NCBI RefSeq assembly: GCF_004118155.1
Contig: NZ_SAIQ01000001.1
Span: forward strand, 434,001-498,000
From: Edaphocola flava
Lineage (GTDB): Bacteria > Bacteroidota > Bacteroidia > Chitinophagales > Chitinophagaceae
DNA: 64,000 nt
Reading direction: 5' to 3'
Part shown: positions 18,595 through 26,679 of the stretch, piece by piece
How the letters are laid out: each line of letters begins with the position of its first letter
Numbering within the stretch: the first letter of the stretch is position 1
Position numbers and translations under genes: made by a program
Notes under the pieces: generated by a model
Database searches by the model: none
The model's input: only the letters and a program-made list of their open reading frames with translations
Told to the model about the DNA's origin: nothing

Positions 18595-19021
18595 TTCTTA
18601 CTCTTGTTTTTAAATTCTTACTCTTGTTTTTAAATTTAAAGGTAATCTGATAAATAGGTAATATAATAAAGCTGATCGTCCATATATAATATCCTATACT
18701 GATAGATATCTCCTGGTTTGTAAATACCGTTTTGAAGTCTATTACAGCTTCAAATATGAAAAAGCAAACAGCTAGTATGAATGCCATTATACCCACAGGA
18801 TAGGTATCCTTACCTTTTCTGAATTGTCTGACATCAATATAGTACAGGATATTGGCAGACCAGAAGAACAAATAAGGCCATGCCAAAGGATAGAACGGAA
18901 ACAGAAAGCCAGATATTAAATTTAATACGCCAATTTGACGATTAACTGCTGGCAGTAGACAGGACAGCGCAAACAATGCCAATGATAAATACAGGATGCC
19001 TTGTCTACTTAAGCTATTCAT
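18569..19021 (-). CDS. Small four-helix membrane protein
   Basis: 150 residues with about four hydrophobic helices (QGILYLSLALFALSCLLP; YPLAWPYLFFWSANILYYI; VGIMAFILAVCFFIFEAVI; IGYYIWTISFIILPIYQI). I do not recognise the family. Its C-terminal tail is altered by a 20-bp tandem duplication (see the repeat at 18595-18634). With a single copy the frame would end in TGA just inside the start of the next gene, and with two copies it runs on for 13 more codons, giving the 26-bp overlap. It is co-transcribed with the SRPBCC protein. Confidence 0.7.
   Translation of the reverse strand: MNSLSRQGILYLSLALFALSCLLPAVNRQIGVLNLISGFLFPFYPLAWPYLFFWSANILYYIDVRQFRKGKDTYPVGIMAFILAVCFFIFEAVIDFKTVFTNQEISISIGYYIWTISFIILPIYQITFKFKNKSKNLKTRVRNAEYNTER
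18595..18634. repeat. Perfect 20-bp tandem duplication inside a coding overlap
   Basis: Two adjacent exact copies of TTCTTACTCTTGTTTTTAAA. The length is not a multiple of three, so the duplication changes the reading frame of the C-terminus of the gene at 18569-19021. Confidence 0.95.
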
Positions 19022-19131
19022 GTAATCTTGATCTTAAAACACCACGAAGATATAGGGAATATTTTAATACAGACTTTAATTCTTTGTCAGAGGAAATAAA
19101 TATATTTCCTCTATTCATAAGGCATTAAACG

Positions 19132-19172
19132 CTATCAAAAAGGAACACATAAACGTGCTCCTTTTTTGATAG
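19132..19172 (-). terminator. Terminator after the DUF4126 gene
   Basis: A long hairpin (CTATCAAAAAGGA arm, one A-C mismatch and one bulged T, 6-nt loop). A second, short hairpin AGGAAATA-AATA-TATTTCCT lies at 19091-19110. It is placed downstream of the reverse-strand DUF4126 gene. Confidence 0.75.
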
Positions 19173-19243
19173 TGGTCTAAGTATCCGAACTGTGCTCAAC
19201 GTGACACCAGATACCTTCTATAATTCGCAATAAAGCTTTTAGC

Positions 19244-19819
19244 TCAAACTGCCGATCTTCTAAACCGCCTGATCAGCCACCCGCCCATTACCCATACCAT
19301 AATCAGGGCCACAATGCCTGTTATAATCGGGAGTACTAAGGCCATTAATGAGCCTCCAATAGAAGCCACATTCTCACCACTGGCAACTATTCCGTTACCG
19401 GTGGTCATGGTAAACTTCCCGGAAAGTAAGCGGGTCATAACCGTACCGGATTGTATGACTCCGGCACTACCACCACCTACAATAATGCCTAATCCCCAGC
19501 GCAGCATTTCATCATTTATAGGTAAGACCGCAGTGGTGAGCAATGTACCGGCTACCACTGCAAGGGGTGTTGCTATCGTATCCAGCGCATGGTCGACCAC
19601 AGGGATATAATACGCTGCAATCTCTAATACAGATGCACTGCCAAATGCGACGATAGCCGCTATAGATCCCATCCAGGCAAACTGGTTGTGTACCCAACCG
19701 GGAAACCATCCGAAATGGGTAGCCAGGGCGGTAACCAGCATCGGCACAAATACACGGAAACCGCAACTGGCACTGAGTCCAATGCCCAGGAAAACAGCCA
19801 TGATTATTTCCTTATTCAT
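19244..19819 (-). CDS. DUF4126 domain membrane protein
   Basis: 191 residues, full length for DUF4126. It has several hydrophobic, glycine-rich helices. The N-terminal FLGIGLSASCGFRVFVPML and the internal ALDTIATPLAVVAGTLLT and GLGIIVGGGSAGVIQSG match the family, which forms small integral membrane proteins of unknown function in Bacteroidota and Proteobacteria. It is transcribed alone and diverges from miaE, with a shared upstream region of about 110 bp. No enzymatic motif is visible. Confidence 0.88.
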   Translation of the reverse strand: MNKEIIMAVFLGIGLSASCGFRVFVPMLVTALATHFGWFPGWVHNQFAWMGSIAAIVAFGSASVLEIAAYYIPVVDHALDTIATPLAVVAGTLLTTAVLPINDEMLRWGLGIIVGGGSAGVIQSGTVMTRLLSGKFTMTTGNGIVASGENVASIGGSLMALVLPIITGIVALIMVWVMGGWLIRRFRRSAV

Positions 19820-19905
19820 TCGGTATATTTTTAGTGTCTTATAAAGTTACCATTTATCCCGGATAAAGTATGGAAGATGCTGTATCGGGATTCCTTTAAA
19901 AGGGC

Positions 19906-19913
19906 TAATTTTG
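19906..19913 (+). promoter_or_regulatory. Candidate -7 element upstream of miaE
   Basis: TAATTTTG fits the Bacteroidota -7 consensus TAnnTTTG and lies 19 bp before the miaE ATG. No good -33 element was found, so this is tentative. Confidence 0.35.
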
Positions 19914-19932
19914 CAGTTCATTAAAAAGCTTT

Positions 19933-20529
19933 ATGTCAGAAAATACGATACTGGGCCTTAAGCTGCCTACCGATCCGCGCTGGGTAGACATTGCCGCTAT
20001 TTCACTGGAAGATATACTGACCGATCATGCATTCTGCGAACAGAAAGCCGCTACCACAATGATCTCCATTATTCAGCGATATTCTGATCGTGCCGAACTG
20101 GTCGATAAATTAGCTCCGGTGGTAACGGAAGAATGGGGTCACTTCCGCATGGTGCTGGCCGAGCTGAAGAAAAGAGGATTACACCTGGGTAAACAACGTA
20201 AGGATGATTATGTGAATGCCCTGCTGACGCGCGAGCCTAAGAACATCAGCCCGGAACAACGTCTGCTGCATAAACTATGTATCTGTGCATTGATCGAGGC
20301 CCGCAGCTGTGAACGCTTTCGCCTGCTGAGCCTGCATATCTCTGATGATAAACTGAAAGAATTCTATTATAAATTTATGGTTTCAGAAGCCGGGCACTAT
20401 CGCCTGTTCCTGGATCTGGCGCGTACTTATTTTGAAGAGGAAACTGTACGTGACACCTGGCAATGGTGGCTGCAGGAAGAAAAAGAAATCATGGAAGCTA
20501 TGCCTCCCCGTGCAGACCGTATACATTAA
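19933..20529 (+). CDS. miaE: tRNA-(ms2io6A) hydroxylase
   Basis: 198 residues. MiaE is a ferritin-fold di-iron monooxygenase that hydroxylates the isoprenoid side chain of modified A37 in tRNA. The di-iron ligands are visible as the E of HAFCEQKAATTM, EEWGH (ExxH), E of ALIEARSCERF and the SEAGHYRLF ExxH pair. The sequence WGHFRMVLAELKKRGLHLG is typical of the family. It starts 19 bp after a -7-like element and is followed 17 bp later by kdsA, so the two are probably co-transcribed up to the very strong hairpin at 21359. Confidence 0.93.
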   Translation: MSENTILGLKLPTDPRWVDIAAISLEDILTDHAFCEQKAATTMISIIQRYSDRAELVDKLAPVVTEEWGHFRMVLAELKKRGLHLGKQRKDDYVNALLTREPKNISPEQRLLHKLCICALIEARSCERFRLLSLHISDDKLKEFYYKFMVSEAGHYRLFLDLARTYFEEETVRDTWQWWLQEEKEIMEAMPPRADRIH

Positions 20530-20546
20530 TCCATTAAAACGATAAC

Positions 20547-21344
20547 ATGCAATATACCCAAACTGACAACTTCTTCCTGATGGCCGGTCCTTGTGCCATA
20601 GAAGGTGAAGATATGGCCCTGCGCATTGCAGAGCAGATTGTACAAATTACCAGTGCACTGAACATACCATATATTTTCAAAGGTTCTTACCGTAAGGCAA
20701 ACCGTACCCGCCTCGATTCCTTTACGGGTATTGGTGACGAGAATGCGCTGAAAATCCTGCAAAAAGTGGGACAAACTTTCGGAGTACCGGTGGTAACAGA
20801 CATTCATGATGCTTCGGAAGCAGCTATGGCTGCGGAATACGTAGATATTATACAGATCCCGGCATTTCTGTGCCGCCAGACTGATATTCTCGTGGCAGCA
20901 GCACAAACCGGTAAAGTCGTAAATATTAAGAAAGGACAATTCCTGGCTCCTGAGTCCATGCAGTTTGCAGTAAACAAAGTAAGAGAAAGCGGTAATGAGC
21001 AGGTGATCCTGACCGACCGTGGCACTATGTTCGGCTATCAGGATATGATTGTAGACTACCGTGGCATCCCCATCATGAAAGATATGGGAGTACCTGCGGT
21101 GATGGATTGTACACACTCTCTGCAACAACCGAACCAGACCTCTGGTGTAACCGGTGGTAATCCGCAGATGATTGAAACCATAGCGCGTGCTGCCATTGCG
21201 GTGGGTGCAGATGGTTTATTTATCGAAACGCATCCGGACCCTAAGCATGCAAAATCGGATGGTGCTAATATGCTGAACCTTGCTTTATTGCAGCCTTTGC
21301 TAGAGAAGCTGGTGCGTTTGAAAGCAGTAGTGAACACACTTTAA
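20547..21344 (+). CDS. kdsA: 3-deoxy-8-phosphooctulonate (KDO-8-P) synthase, metal-type
   Basis: 265 residues. It condenses phosphoenolpyruvate with arabinose-5-phosphate to KDO-8-phosphate for the lipopolysaccharide inner core, in the cytoplasm. Family blocks are FKGSYRKANRTRLDSFTG, QIPAFLCRQTDIL, VNIKKGQFLAP and FIETHPDP. Cys16 in LMAGPCAIEGED corresponds to the metal-binding cysteine of class II (metal-dependent) KdsA; metal-independent enzymes have Asn there. This supports the metal-dependent class. It implies an outer membrane with KDO-containing lipopolysaccharide. Confidence 0.95.
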   Translation: MQYTQTDNFFLMAGPCAIEGEDMALRIAEQIVQITSALNIPYIFKGSYRKANRTRLDSFTGIGDENALKILQKVGQTFGVPVVTDIHDASEAAMAAEYVDIIQIPAFLCRQTDILVAAAQTGKVVNIKKGQFLAPESMQFAVNKVRESGNEQVILTDRGTMFGYQDMIVDYRGIPIMKDMGVPAVMDCTHSLQQPNQTSGVTGGNPQMIETIARAAIAVGADGLFIETHPDPKHAKSDGANMLNLALLQPLLEKLVRLKAVVNTL

Positions 21345-21358
21345 TATACTAACCCATT

Positions 21359-21411
21359 TTTATAAAAGAATAGTGGCGCGCTCTACGAGCGCGCCACTAT
21401 TCTTTTATAAA
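21359..21411. terminator. 25-bp perfect hairpin between convergent kdsA and thioredoxin-like genes
   Basis: A perfect 25-bp stem with a 3-nt loop (TAC). The apical part is GGCGCGCTC-TAC-GAGCGCGCC and the base is A/T-rich on both sides, so it can terminate transcription from either direction. It lies 14 bp after kdsA and 18 bp after the end of the convergent gene. Confidence 0.9.
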
Positions 21412-21429
21412 TCTTGACTTAAGATTGAT

Positions 21430-22029
21430 CTAAGAATTAGGTGCCCAGGAGGGTTTGAAATCACGCTGAAAATCCTGCCAGGTGGTCTTTTTAGGATATG
21501 CCTCCACGAAGAATTTCAGTATGCTTTCCATCTGGTCAATACGCTGGTATCCCGGAATCGGATTCACAAAACTCATGTTCTCGCCAAGAATAACCGTAGT
21601 CGGATAACTCATGCGTCCGCCCATCATTTCAGCAGCCAGGCGATTAGCGCGCAGCTCCTGCTCGAAGGCATATTCCTTACCATAGAACTTTATAACGTCT
21701 TTGGTTTCGGCATCAAACTTCACCGCATAGAAGTGCTGGTTTACATATTTAATCAGCTCTTTATTGGTATATGTTTTAGAGTCCATTACCTTACACCATC
21801 CACACCAGGAAGTATAAAAATCTACCAGTACCATTTTAGGTTTGGCTTTCATTTTAGCCTCCAGCTCTTCCATAGAGATCCATTGGATTTCATTGGTGTC
21901 TACCGCAGCATCTTTCACTACAGCAGAGGTCGTTTTAGAAGACTTGGCTGTGCTTTTTGTTTTTTTCTGTGCCCATAATGGTTGTGTAATACAACTTAAA
22001 GACAAGGCAGCAATTAACAGGTATTTCAT
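21430..22029 (-). CDS. Exported thioredoxin-fold protein
   Basis: 199 residues. A signal peptide (MKYLLIAALSLSCITQPLWA) and a Lys/Ser/Thr-rich linker precede a thioredoxin-like domain. Its active site CGWC lies in VDFYTSWCGWCKVMD, with the cis-Pro segment SYPTTVIL. It probably acts as a periplasmic thiol reductase or DsbD-gamma-like protein. The substrate is unknown. Single gene, convergent with kdsA. Confidence 0.88.
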   Translation of the reverse strand: MKYLLIAALSLSCITQPLWAQKKTKSTAKSSKTTSAVVKDAAVDTNEIQWISMEELEAKMKAKPKMVLVDFYTSWCGWCKVMDSKTYTNKELIKYVNQHFYAVKFDAETKDVIKFYGKEYAFEQELRANRLAAEMMGGRMSYPTTVILGENMSFVNPIPGYQRIDQMESILKFFVEAYPKKTTWQDFQRDFKPSWAPNS

Positions 22030-22176
22030 AATTACAATTTCATGCGCTTAATAAGACCGGCATATCCGGCTCAGAGGTTTGTAAATTTAAGCTAAAAACC
22101 GCAATGAAAGCGTTAAGATTAGGGAAAGACCGGGACAAAAGTCTGCCTCAAGTCTGCTGCGCTACAGATTTAGCCG

Positions 22177-22184
22177 TACTTTTG
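22177..22184 (+). promoter_or_regulatory. Candidate -7 element upstream of ubiX
   Basis: TACTTTTG matches TAnnTTTG and lies 26 bp before the ubiX ATG. The -33 region has only CTGCTG, so confidence is low. Confidence 0.35.
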
Positions 22185-22210
22185 CATGGTATTCAAATAC
22201 AATATTCATC

Positions 22211-22774
22211 ATGAAAATTGCAGTTGCCATTACCGGTGCCAGTGGATCGATCTACGCGAAACTTTTCCTGAAAAGCCTGAAAGCTTTGATCGATGAGGAT
22301 CTCGACATACAGGTAGACCTTGTATACAGTAAGAACGCATATACGGTGTGGAAAGAGGAACTGGATGATGAATCTTACAATGAGTTCCCTTTTAAGATCT
22401 GGGAGACGCATGACTTCTATGCTCCTTTTGCATCGGGCAGTGCAGGATATGATGCGCTGGTGATCGTGCCCTGTAGTATGGGTACGCTGGGCCGTATTGC
22501 GACTGGCATCAGTGATAGCCTGGTGACCCGCGCAGCTGATGTAATGCTAAAGGAAAGACGTAAACTTATTTGTGTAATCCGGGAAACACCGTACAACCTG
22601 ATACACATCAATAATATGAAAACGGTGACAGAAGCCGGTGGTATCATATGCCCTGCATCACCCAGCTTTTACAGCAAACCTAAAGACCTTACAGAAGCAG
22701 CGATGACGGTTGTGGACCGTATTATAGGCCTGCTGGGCCTGCCGGGAAAGGGATATAAGTGGGGAGAAAAATAA
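22211..22774 (+). CDS. ubiX: Flavin prenyltransferase UbiX
   Basis: 187 residues. UbiX attaches a dimethylallyl group to FMN to make prenylated FMN, the cofactor of UbiD-type decarboxylases. Motifs are the N-terminal VAITGASGSIYAK, VPCSMGTLGRIATGISD, and the C-terminal RETPYNLIHINNM. Single gene with its own probable promoter; no ubiD lies in the window, so the decarboxylase partner must be elsewhere. Confidence 0.95.
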   Translation: MKIAVAITGASGSIYAKLFLKSLKALIDEDLDIQVDLVYSKNAYTVWKEELDDESYNEFPFKIWETHDFYAPFASGSAGYDALVIVPCSMGTLGRIATGISDSLVTRAADVMLKERRKLICVIRETPYNLIHINNMKTVTEAGGIICPASPSFYSKPKDLTEAAMTVVDRIIGLLGLPGKGYKWGEK

Positions 22775-22776
22775 AT

Positions 22777-22800
22777 CGGAAACCGCAACCGAGGTTTCCG
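22777..22800. terminator. Weak hairpin after ubiX
   Basis: The stem CGGAAACC/GGTTTCCG with an 8-nt loop lies directly after the ubiX stop. No T-tract follows on either side, so terminator function is uncertain. Confidence 0.4.
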
Positions 22801-22869
22801 CATGAGCACTTCCTATATCGCCTAATCGCTGCTGCCCTTCTAATGCCTCAGTATATTCATGATACAGTC

Positions 22870-23619
22870 TTAAGCAAAAGCTCTCAGCAGCTGATCTTTA
22901 TACCCGGCCGAAACCTCTATCTCACTGCCATCGGCCAGTACAACATAACCTCCCGTACCCTTATGGTATTTCTTCACGAAATGGATATTGATGATATGCG
23001 ACTTGTGTATGCGTACAAAAGGATAGGTCAGCAGTTCTTCAAAATGTTTTAAAAAGCGGCAGACCATTTTCTTACTGCCATCTTCCATAAAGATATCTGT
23101 AAAATTGCCATTGCCTTTCAGGCGCATAATGGCCTTGTTCTGCACCACTTCAAAGCCATCAATAGTAGGCAGGATCAGTTTTTGCAGTTCAAAGTTGTTC
23201 TTGTTATTATCAATCACCACCTGGTTGCGGCGTATACCATCCTTCTGCTGTATGAGCTGACCAACTTTCTGCACGGCGACGATCAGTTCTTCTATACTGA
23301 CCGGTTTCAGCAGGTAGTAGGCTGCACTCTGATTCAGGGCACGTAAGGCATACTCAGAATAAGCGGTTACAAAGATTGTTTCAAAATCCAGATCACGACA
23401 GCCTTCCAGCACATCAAAGGCATTTCCAAAAGGCATTTCCACATCCAGGAATACCAGTTGCGGTTGCAGTTCATGTAATATGGCAATAGCATCGGTACAG
23501 TTATAGGCAATACCGGTAACTGTTACCTGCGGGCAATACTTGGCCAGGTAAGCTTTCAGTGCCTGCACCGCAGCCATTTCATCTTCTACGATAACGGCAT
23601 TAATGGTCTGTATCTTCAT
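22870..23619 (-). CDS. LytTR-family response regulator
   Basis: 249 residues. The receiver domain (about 1-120) has the acidic pocket near the N-terminus (VIVEDEM), the phosphoacceptor Asp in LVFLDVEMP, and the conserved Thr/Lys positions FVTAYSEYAL and YLLKPVS. The LytTR DNA-binding domain (about 145-249) includes YPFVRIHKSHIINIHFVKKY. It pairs with the histidine kinase upstream, whose last 20 bp overlap its start, a standard LytS/LytR layout in Bacteroidota. Target genes are not evident. Confidence 0.93.
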   Translation of the reverse strand: MKIQTINAVIVEDEMAAVQALKAYLAKYCPQVTVTGIAYNCTDAIAILHELQPQLVFLDVEMPFGNAFDVLEGCRDLDFETIFVTAYSEYALRALNQSAAYYLLKPVSIEELIVAVQKVGQLIQQKDGIRRNQVVIDNNKNNFELQKLILPTIDGFEVVQNKAIMRLKGNGNFTDIFMEDGSKKMVCRFLKHFEELLTYPFVRIHKSHIINIHFVKKYHKGTGGYVVLADGSEIEVSAGYKDQLLRAFA

Positions 23620-25459
23620 CGTTTTTTCTTTGTATGGGTAAGGTAAGGGTTACAGTTGTTCCGTTTTTGCCTTCGCTGGAAAGGTCTTTCAGCTGGTAAT
23701 TGATCTGTGTTTTATACAGGCTGTTCAGCAGCTCGATCCGCTCTTTGGTATTCTGCATGCCCAGTGATTTATAGGCTTTCTGGTTCTCTGTTTTCAGGGC
23801 CAGACTCTGCTCTATCCCGATGCCATTATCGGTTACCGTCATATAGAGCGTATTGCCCGCCTGCTTTATATCCAACCATAGCTGGCCCTTATCTGTTTTA
23901 TACCGTAGCCCGTGCCAGATGGCATTCTCCAGAAAAGGTTGTAACAGCATATTGGGGATCATGATATCGTGCGATTCTATATTATCTGCTACATTGATGT
24001 GGTACTCAAACTGGCTGCTGAATCGCTGATACTCCAGTGATAAATATTTTTGCAGGTGATCCAATTCTACACTCAGGGGCACAAAATCATGACTGGAATG
24101 CTCCATTACCGTACGCATCAGGCGTGAATAGGCATTGAGGTAGGCATTCGCTTTGCGGTCATCGTGTTCAGCAATAAACTGGTTCACACTATTAAGGCTA
24201 TTGAATACAAAATGCGGATTCATTTCTCTGCGCAAAGACTGCAGGCGGATCTGTTTATTTTTGCGCATAATGGCATAATAGGCGCGCAGCATCAGCCCCA
24301 GGAACAGCAGGATGACTACGACAATAGCGAGCAGCAAATAATTGGAGCGGCGCGATTGTACAATAATCTCTTTCTGTAATTCCTTTTCGTTCTCCAGTTG
24401 CTTTATTTTCTGTGCCGATAATTCCACTGCTTTTTTATCCATAAGCGCACTGTCCTTCAGCAGCAGCTCATCCATATCATCAAGGAACTGCAGCATCACA
24501 GACTGTGCTTTCCCGGACTCATTGGTCTGTATATAAAACTCGAGCAGATGTTTCAGCGCATTTTTGCCGGCCTGTGTATTATGTACTGATTTGGCGGTAT
24601 CGTAAGCCTTGCGCAGGTTTTCTTCGGCCAGTACTTGATTTCCAGACTGCGCATATAGTGTACCCAGCTGTGTATAGGCAGTAACCTTTAGTTTGGATTG
24701 TGTCTGAGCATCCGTATTTTTTACCAGGCTCTTGTTCAGTGCAATGGCATCCTCAACCTTATTCTGCTGCACCAACTGGCGGGAAAGCTGTTCCGCCGCA
24801 GCTTCGGTACCGGCATTTGACTTATCCTGTTGTTTTACGGCATTGGTCAATGAATTAATGGCTGCTTTACTATCTTCTACATTATTCTGAGAGGTGGCCA
24901 ATTGTGTATAGGCATCGCTCATTTCCTGCTGTACATCTACCTGCTTATCTTTCGTTTTCTGCAACAGGGAAACATTATCCTGCGATAATTGCTGCTGGTA
25001 TTTATAATTTGTTGTGCGCAGGCGGCTGGCGTCATTGTAATTTAATTGCCGGTTCAGGTTGCTGTTGGCTCCTTTACCCGCGATGTCATAATTCTGGGCA
25101 GCCTGTTTCAGCTTGGCCTGCATCTCCTGTGCCTTCGCTACTTTACGCTTTGCCATAGAAAAGTCACGATCATTGTTTTTAAACAATACTGCTGCCTTTT
25201 CAAAGTATTGTTCTGCCTTGTTGTACTCCCCCTGTGTGAAAAACACATCGCCCATGCGCATATATCCGTCTGCCTGCTGATTATTATTATCGGAGCTGAT
25301 GTCTTTCTCGGCTTCACTGGCTATAGTACCTATGCTTTTTGCCTTCGGCGAACTCTTCTTCAAGGATTCAGAACTGGCAGGTACAGACTGTGCCATCACT
25401 GAGCCGGTAAAGGCCAGTAAAAGCAACAATAACATACTCACTTCAAGACTTCGTTTCAT
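23600..25459 (-). CDS. TPR-containing histidine kinase (LytS/YehU type)
   Basis: 619 residues from the ATG at 25459, chosen because a signal sequence starts there (SLEVSMLLLLLLAFTGSVMA); ATG 25465 is two codons upstream. A periplasmic region rich in TPR-like repeats (GDVFFTQGEYNKAEQYFEKA, LGTLYAQSGNQVLAEENLRK) is followed by a coiled coil. Then come one membrane helix (YLLLAIVVVILLFLGLMLRA), the His_kinase domain with NPHFVFNSLNS carrying the phosphorylated His, and an HATPase domain (LLQPFLENAIWHGL, VTDNGIGI). TPR sensors of this kind are common in Bacteroidota, and the signal is unknown. Its end overlaps the response regulator start by 20 bp. Confidence 0.92.
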   Translation of the reverse strand: MKRSLEVSMLLLLLLAFTGSVMAQSVPASSESLKKSSPKAKSIGTIASEAEKDISSDNNNQQADGYMRMGDVFFTQGEYNKAEQYFEKAAVLFKNNDRDFSMAKRKVAKAQEMQAKLKQAAQNYDIAGKGANSNLNRQLNYNDASRLRTTNYKYQQQLSQDNVSLLQKTKDKQVDVQQEMSDAYTQLATSQNNVEDSKAAINSLTNAVKQQDKSNAGTEAAAEQLSRQLVQQNKVEDAIALNKSLVKNTDAQTQSKLKVTAYTQLGTLYAQSGNQVLAEENLRKAYDTAKSVHNTQAGKNALKHLLEFYIQTNESGKAQSVMLQFLDDMDELLLKDSALMDKKAVELSAQKIKQLENEKELQKEIIVQSRRSNYLLLAIVVVILLFLGLMLRAYYAIMRKNKQIRLQSLRREMNPHFVFNSLNSVNQFIAEHDDRKANAYLNAYSRLMRTVMEHSSHDFVPLSVELDHLQKYLSLEYQRFSSQFEYHINVADNIESHDIMIPNMLLQPFLENAIWHGLRYKTDKGQLWLDIKQAGNTLYMTVTDNGIGIEQSLALKTENQKAYKSLGMQNTKERIELLNSLYKTQINYQLKDLSSEGKNGTTVTLTLPIQRKNDEDTDH

Positions 25460-25612
25460 CTGCATATTTTGAAAGATAAAATTATAACTAATTATCACAA
25501 TGACCTCCTGTTTCACCAAGTCATACCCTGCATTCACCCATTAGTACCTTCTACACGCTATGTCACTGGCTATTTTTGAATTGTAAAATATCTCTCAATA
25601 CAATTTTCGATT

Positions 25613-26566
25613 ATGAAAAAACTCATTTTTGCCTTTACTGCTTTATGCTCCTCTTTGCTGTCCACAGCCCAGATCTCCGGCAATATCAATTACGAAGAAA
25701 CGGTGCACTACCCGGAGCAAACCATTAATGTAGGAGCAACGGCTGACCGCAACCTGTATATCAACATTAAAGGTATGCTCAATGTAAAACCGGATATGCT
25801 GATCGCTACTTTTTCCGTCACACAAACCGGTAAAAGTGCACAGGAAGCACATGAGCTGATGGACAAGCGCATCAAGACGGCTACCGCTGCCATGCAGGCA
25901 CTTAAAGGGGCGCAGATCTATGTAGATATGATTTCCTGTGTACCGCTCTATCAGACGCAGGTAGAACAAAAAATATTCAGTAAAAAGACCTACAATGAAG
26001 TACCTGCCGGATTTGAGCTCAAAAAGAATATACAGATAAGGCTCACCGACCCTGCGCTGATGGATGAGCTGATGGCCATCGCCGCAGAACAGGAAATATA
26101 CGATCTGGTCAAAGTTGATTATACGGTACTGCATATGGAGGAGCTAAAAAAAGAGTTGATGGCTAAGGCGCAGAAACAGGTCCTGGAGAAGATCAAATTC
26201 CAGGAAACGCTCTTGGGTATCAGTCTTACGGGAACTGACCGTACCTACAATGATGGTTTCAAAGTTTTCCTGCCTACAGAAATGTATAAACGCTATACGG
26301 CTTACCGCAACAACTCAATCACCGGTGGCGTTAACACCAATCGCTTTAATGCAGCGGATAAGAATACCAGCCTTTTTTATCAGCCGGTGATGGATAAGGA
26401 ATTTGATTTTGTACTTAACCCAGGCATTCTGGAACCATCGGTACAGATCCTGTACCAGGTGCAGCTTACGATTCTGAGAGATAAAGAAAAAGACAAGAAG
26501 CCGAATAAAGAATATATCCTGGTGAGTCCGGATGGTCAGTTCAAAACATTACCGATACAACCATAA
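25613..26566 (+). CDS. Exported SIMPL (DUF541) domain protein
   Basis: 317 residues. A signal peptide (MKKLIFAFTALCSSLLSTAQ) precedes a SIMPL/DUF541-type domain. The typical pattern INIKGMLNVKPDMLIATFSV is followed by a long helix (AQEAHELMDKRIKTATAAMQ), and a second alpha/beta segment ends near residue 215. The C-terminal 100 residues look unrelated and beta-rich. Members of the family are periplasmic or outer-membrane associated with poorly defined roles. A -7-like TATTTTTG lies at 25571-25578. It precedes a VWA-domain protein by 113 bp. Confidence 0.8.
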   Translation: MKKLIFAFTALCSSLLSTAQISGNINYEETVHYPEQTINVGATADRNLYINIKGMLNVKPDMLIATFSVTQTGKSAQEAHELMDKRIKTATAAMQALKGAQIYVDMISCVPLYQTQVEQKIFSKKTYNEVPAGFELKKNIQIRLTDPALMDELMAIAAEQEIYDLVKVDYTVLHMEELKKELMAKAQKQVLEKIKFQETLLGISLTGTDRTYNDGFKVFLPTEMYKRYTAYRNNSITGGVNTNRFNAADKNTSLFYQPVMDKEFDFVLNPGILEPSVQILYQVQLTILRDKEKDKKPNKEYILVSPDGQFKTLPIQP

Positions 26567-26651
26567 CATCAGTTTACCCTATTCTTTAGTTCATTCATCA
26601 AGTCATCCGGCATATTGACCCAGTTTGCCGAAAACACATCTGACAAGCAAA

Positions 26652-26659
26652 TAGCTTTG
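26652..26659 (+). promoter_or_regulatory. Candidate -7 element upstream of the VWA gene
   Basis: TAGCTTTG matches TAnnTTTG and lies 20 bp before the ATG. A TTTG at 26624-26627 could be the -33 element, but the 24-bp spacer is longer than usual. Confidence 0.4.
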
Positions 26660-26679
26660 TATCTATAAAAATAACTGTT

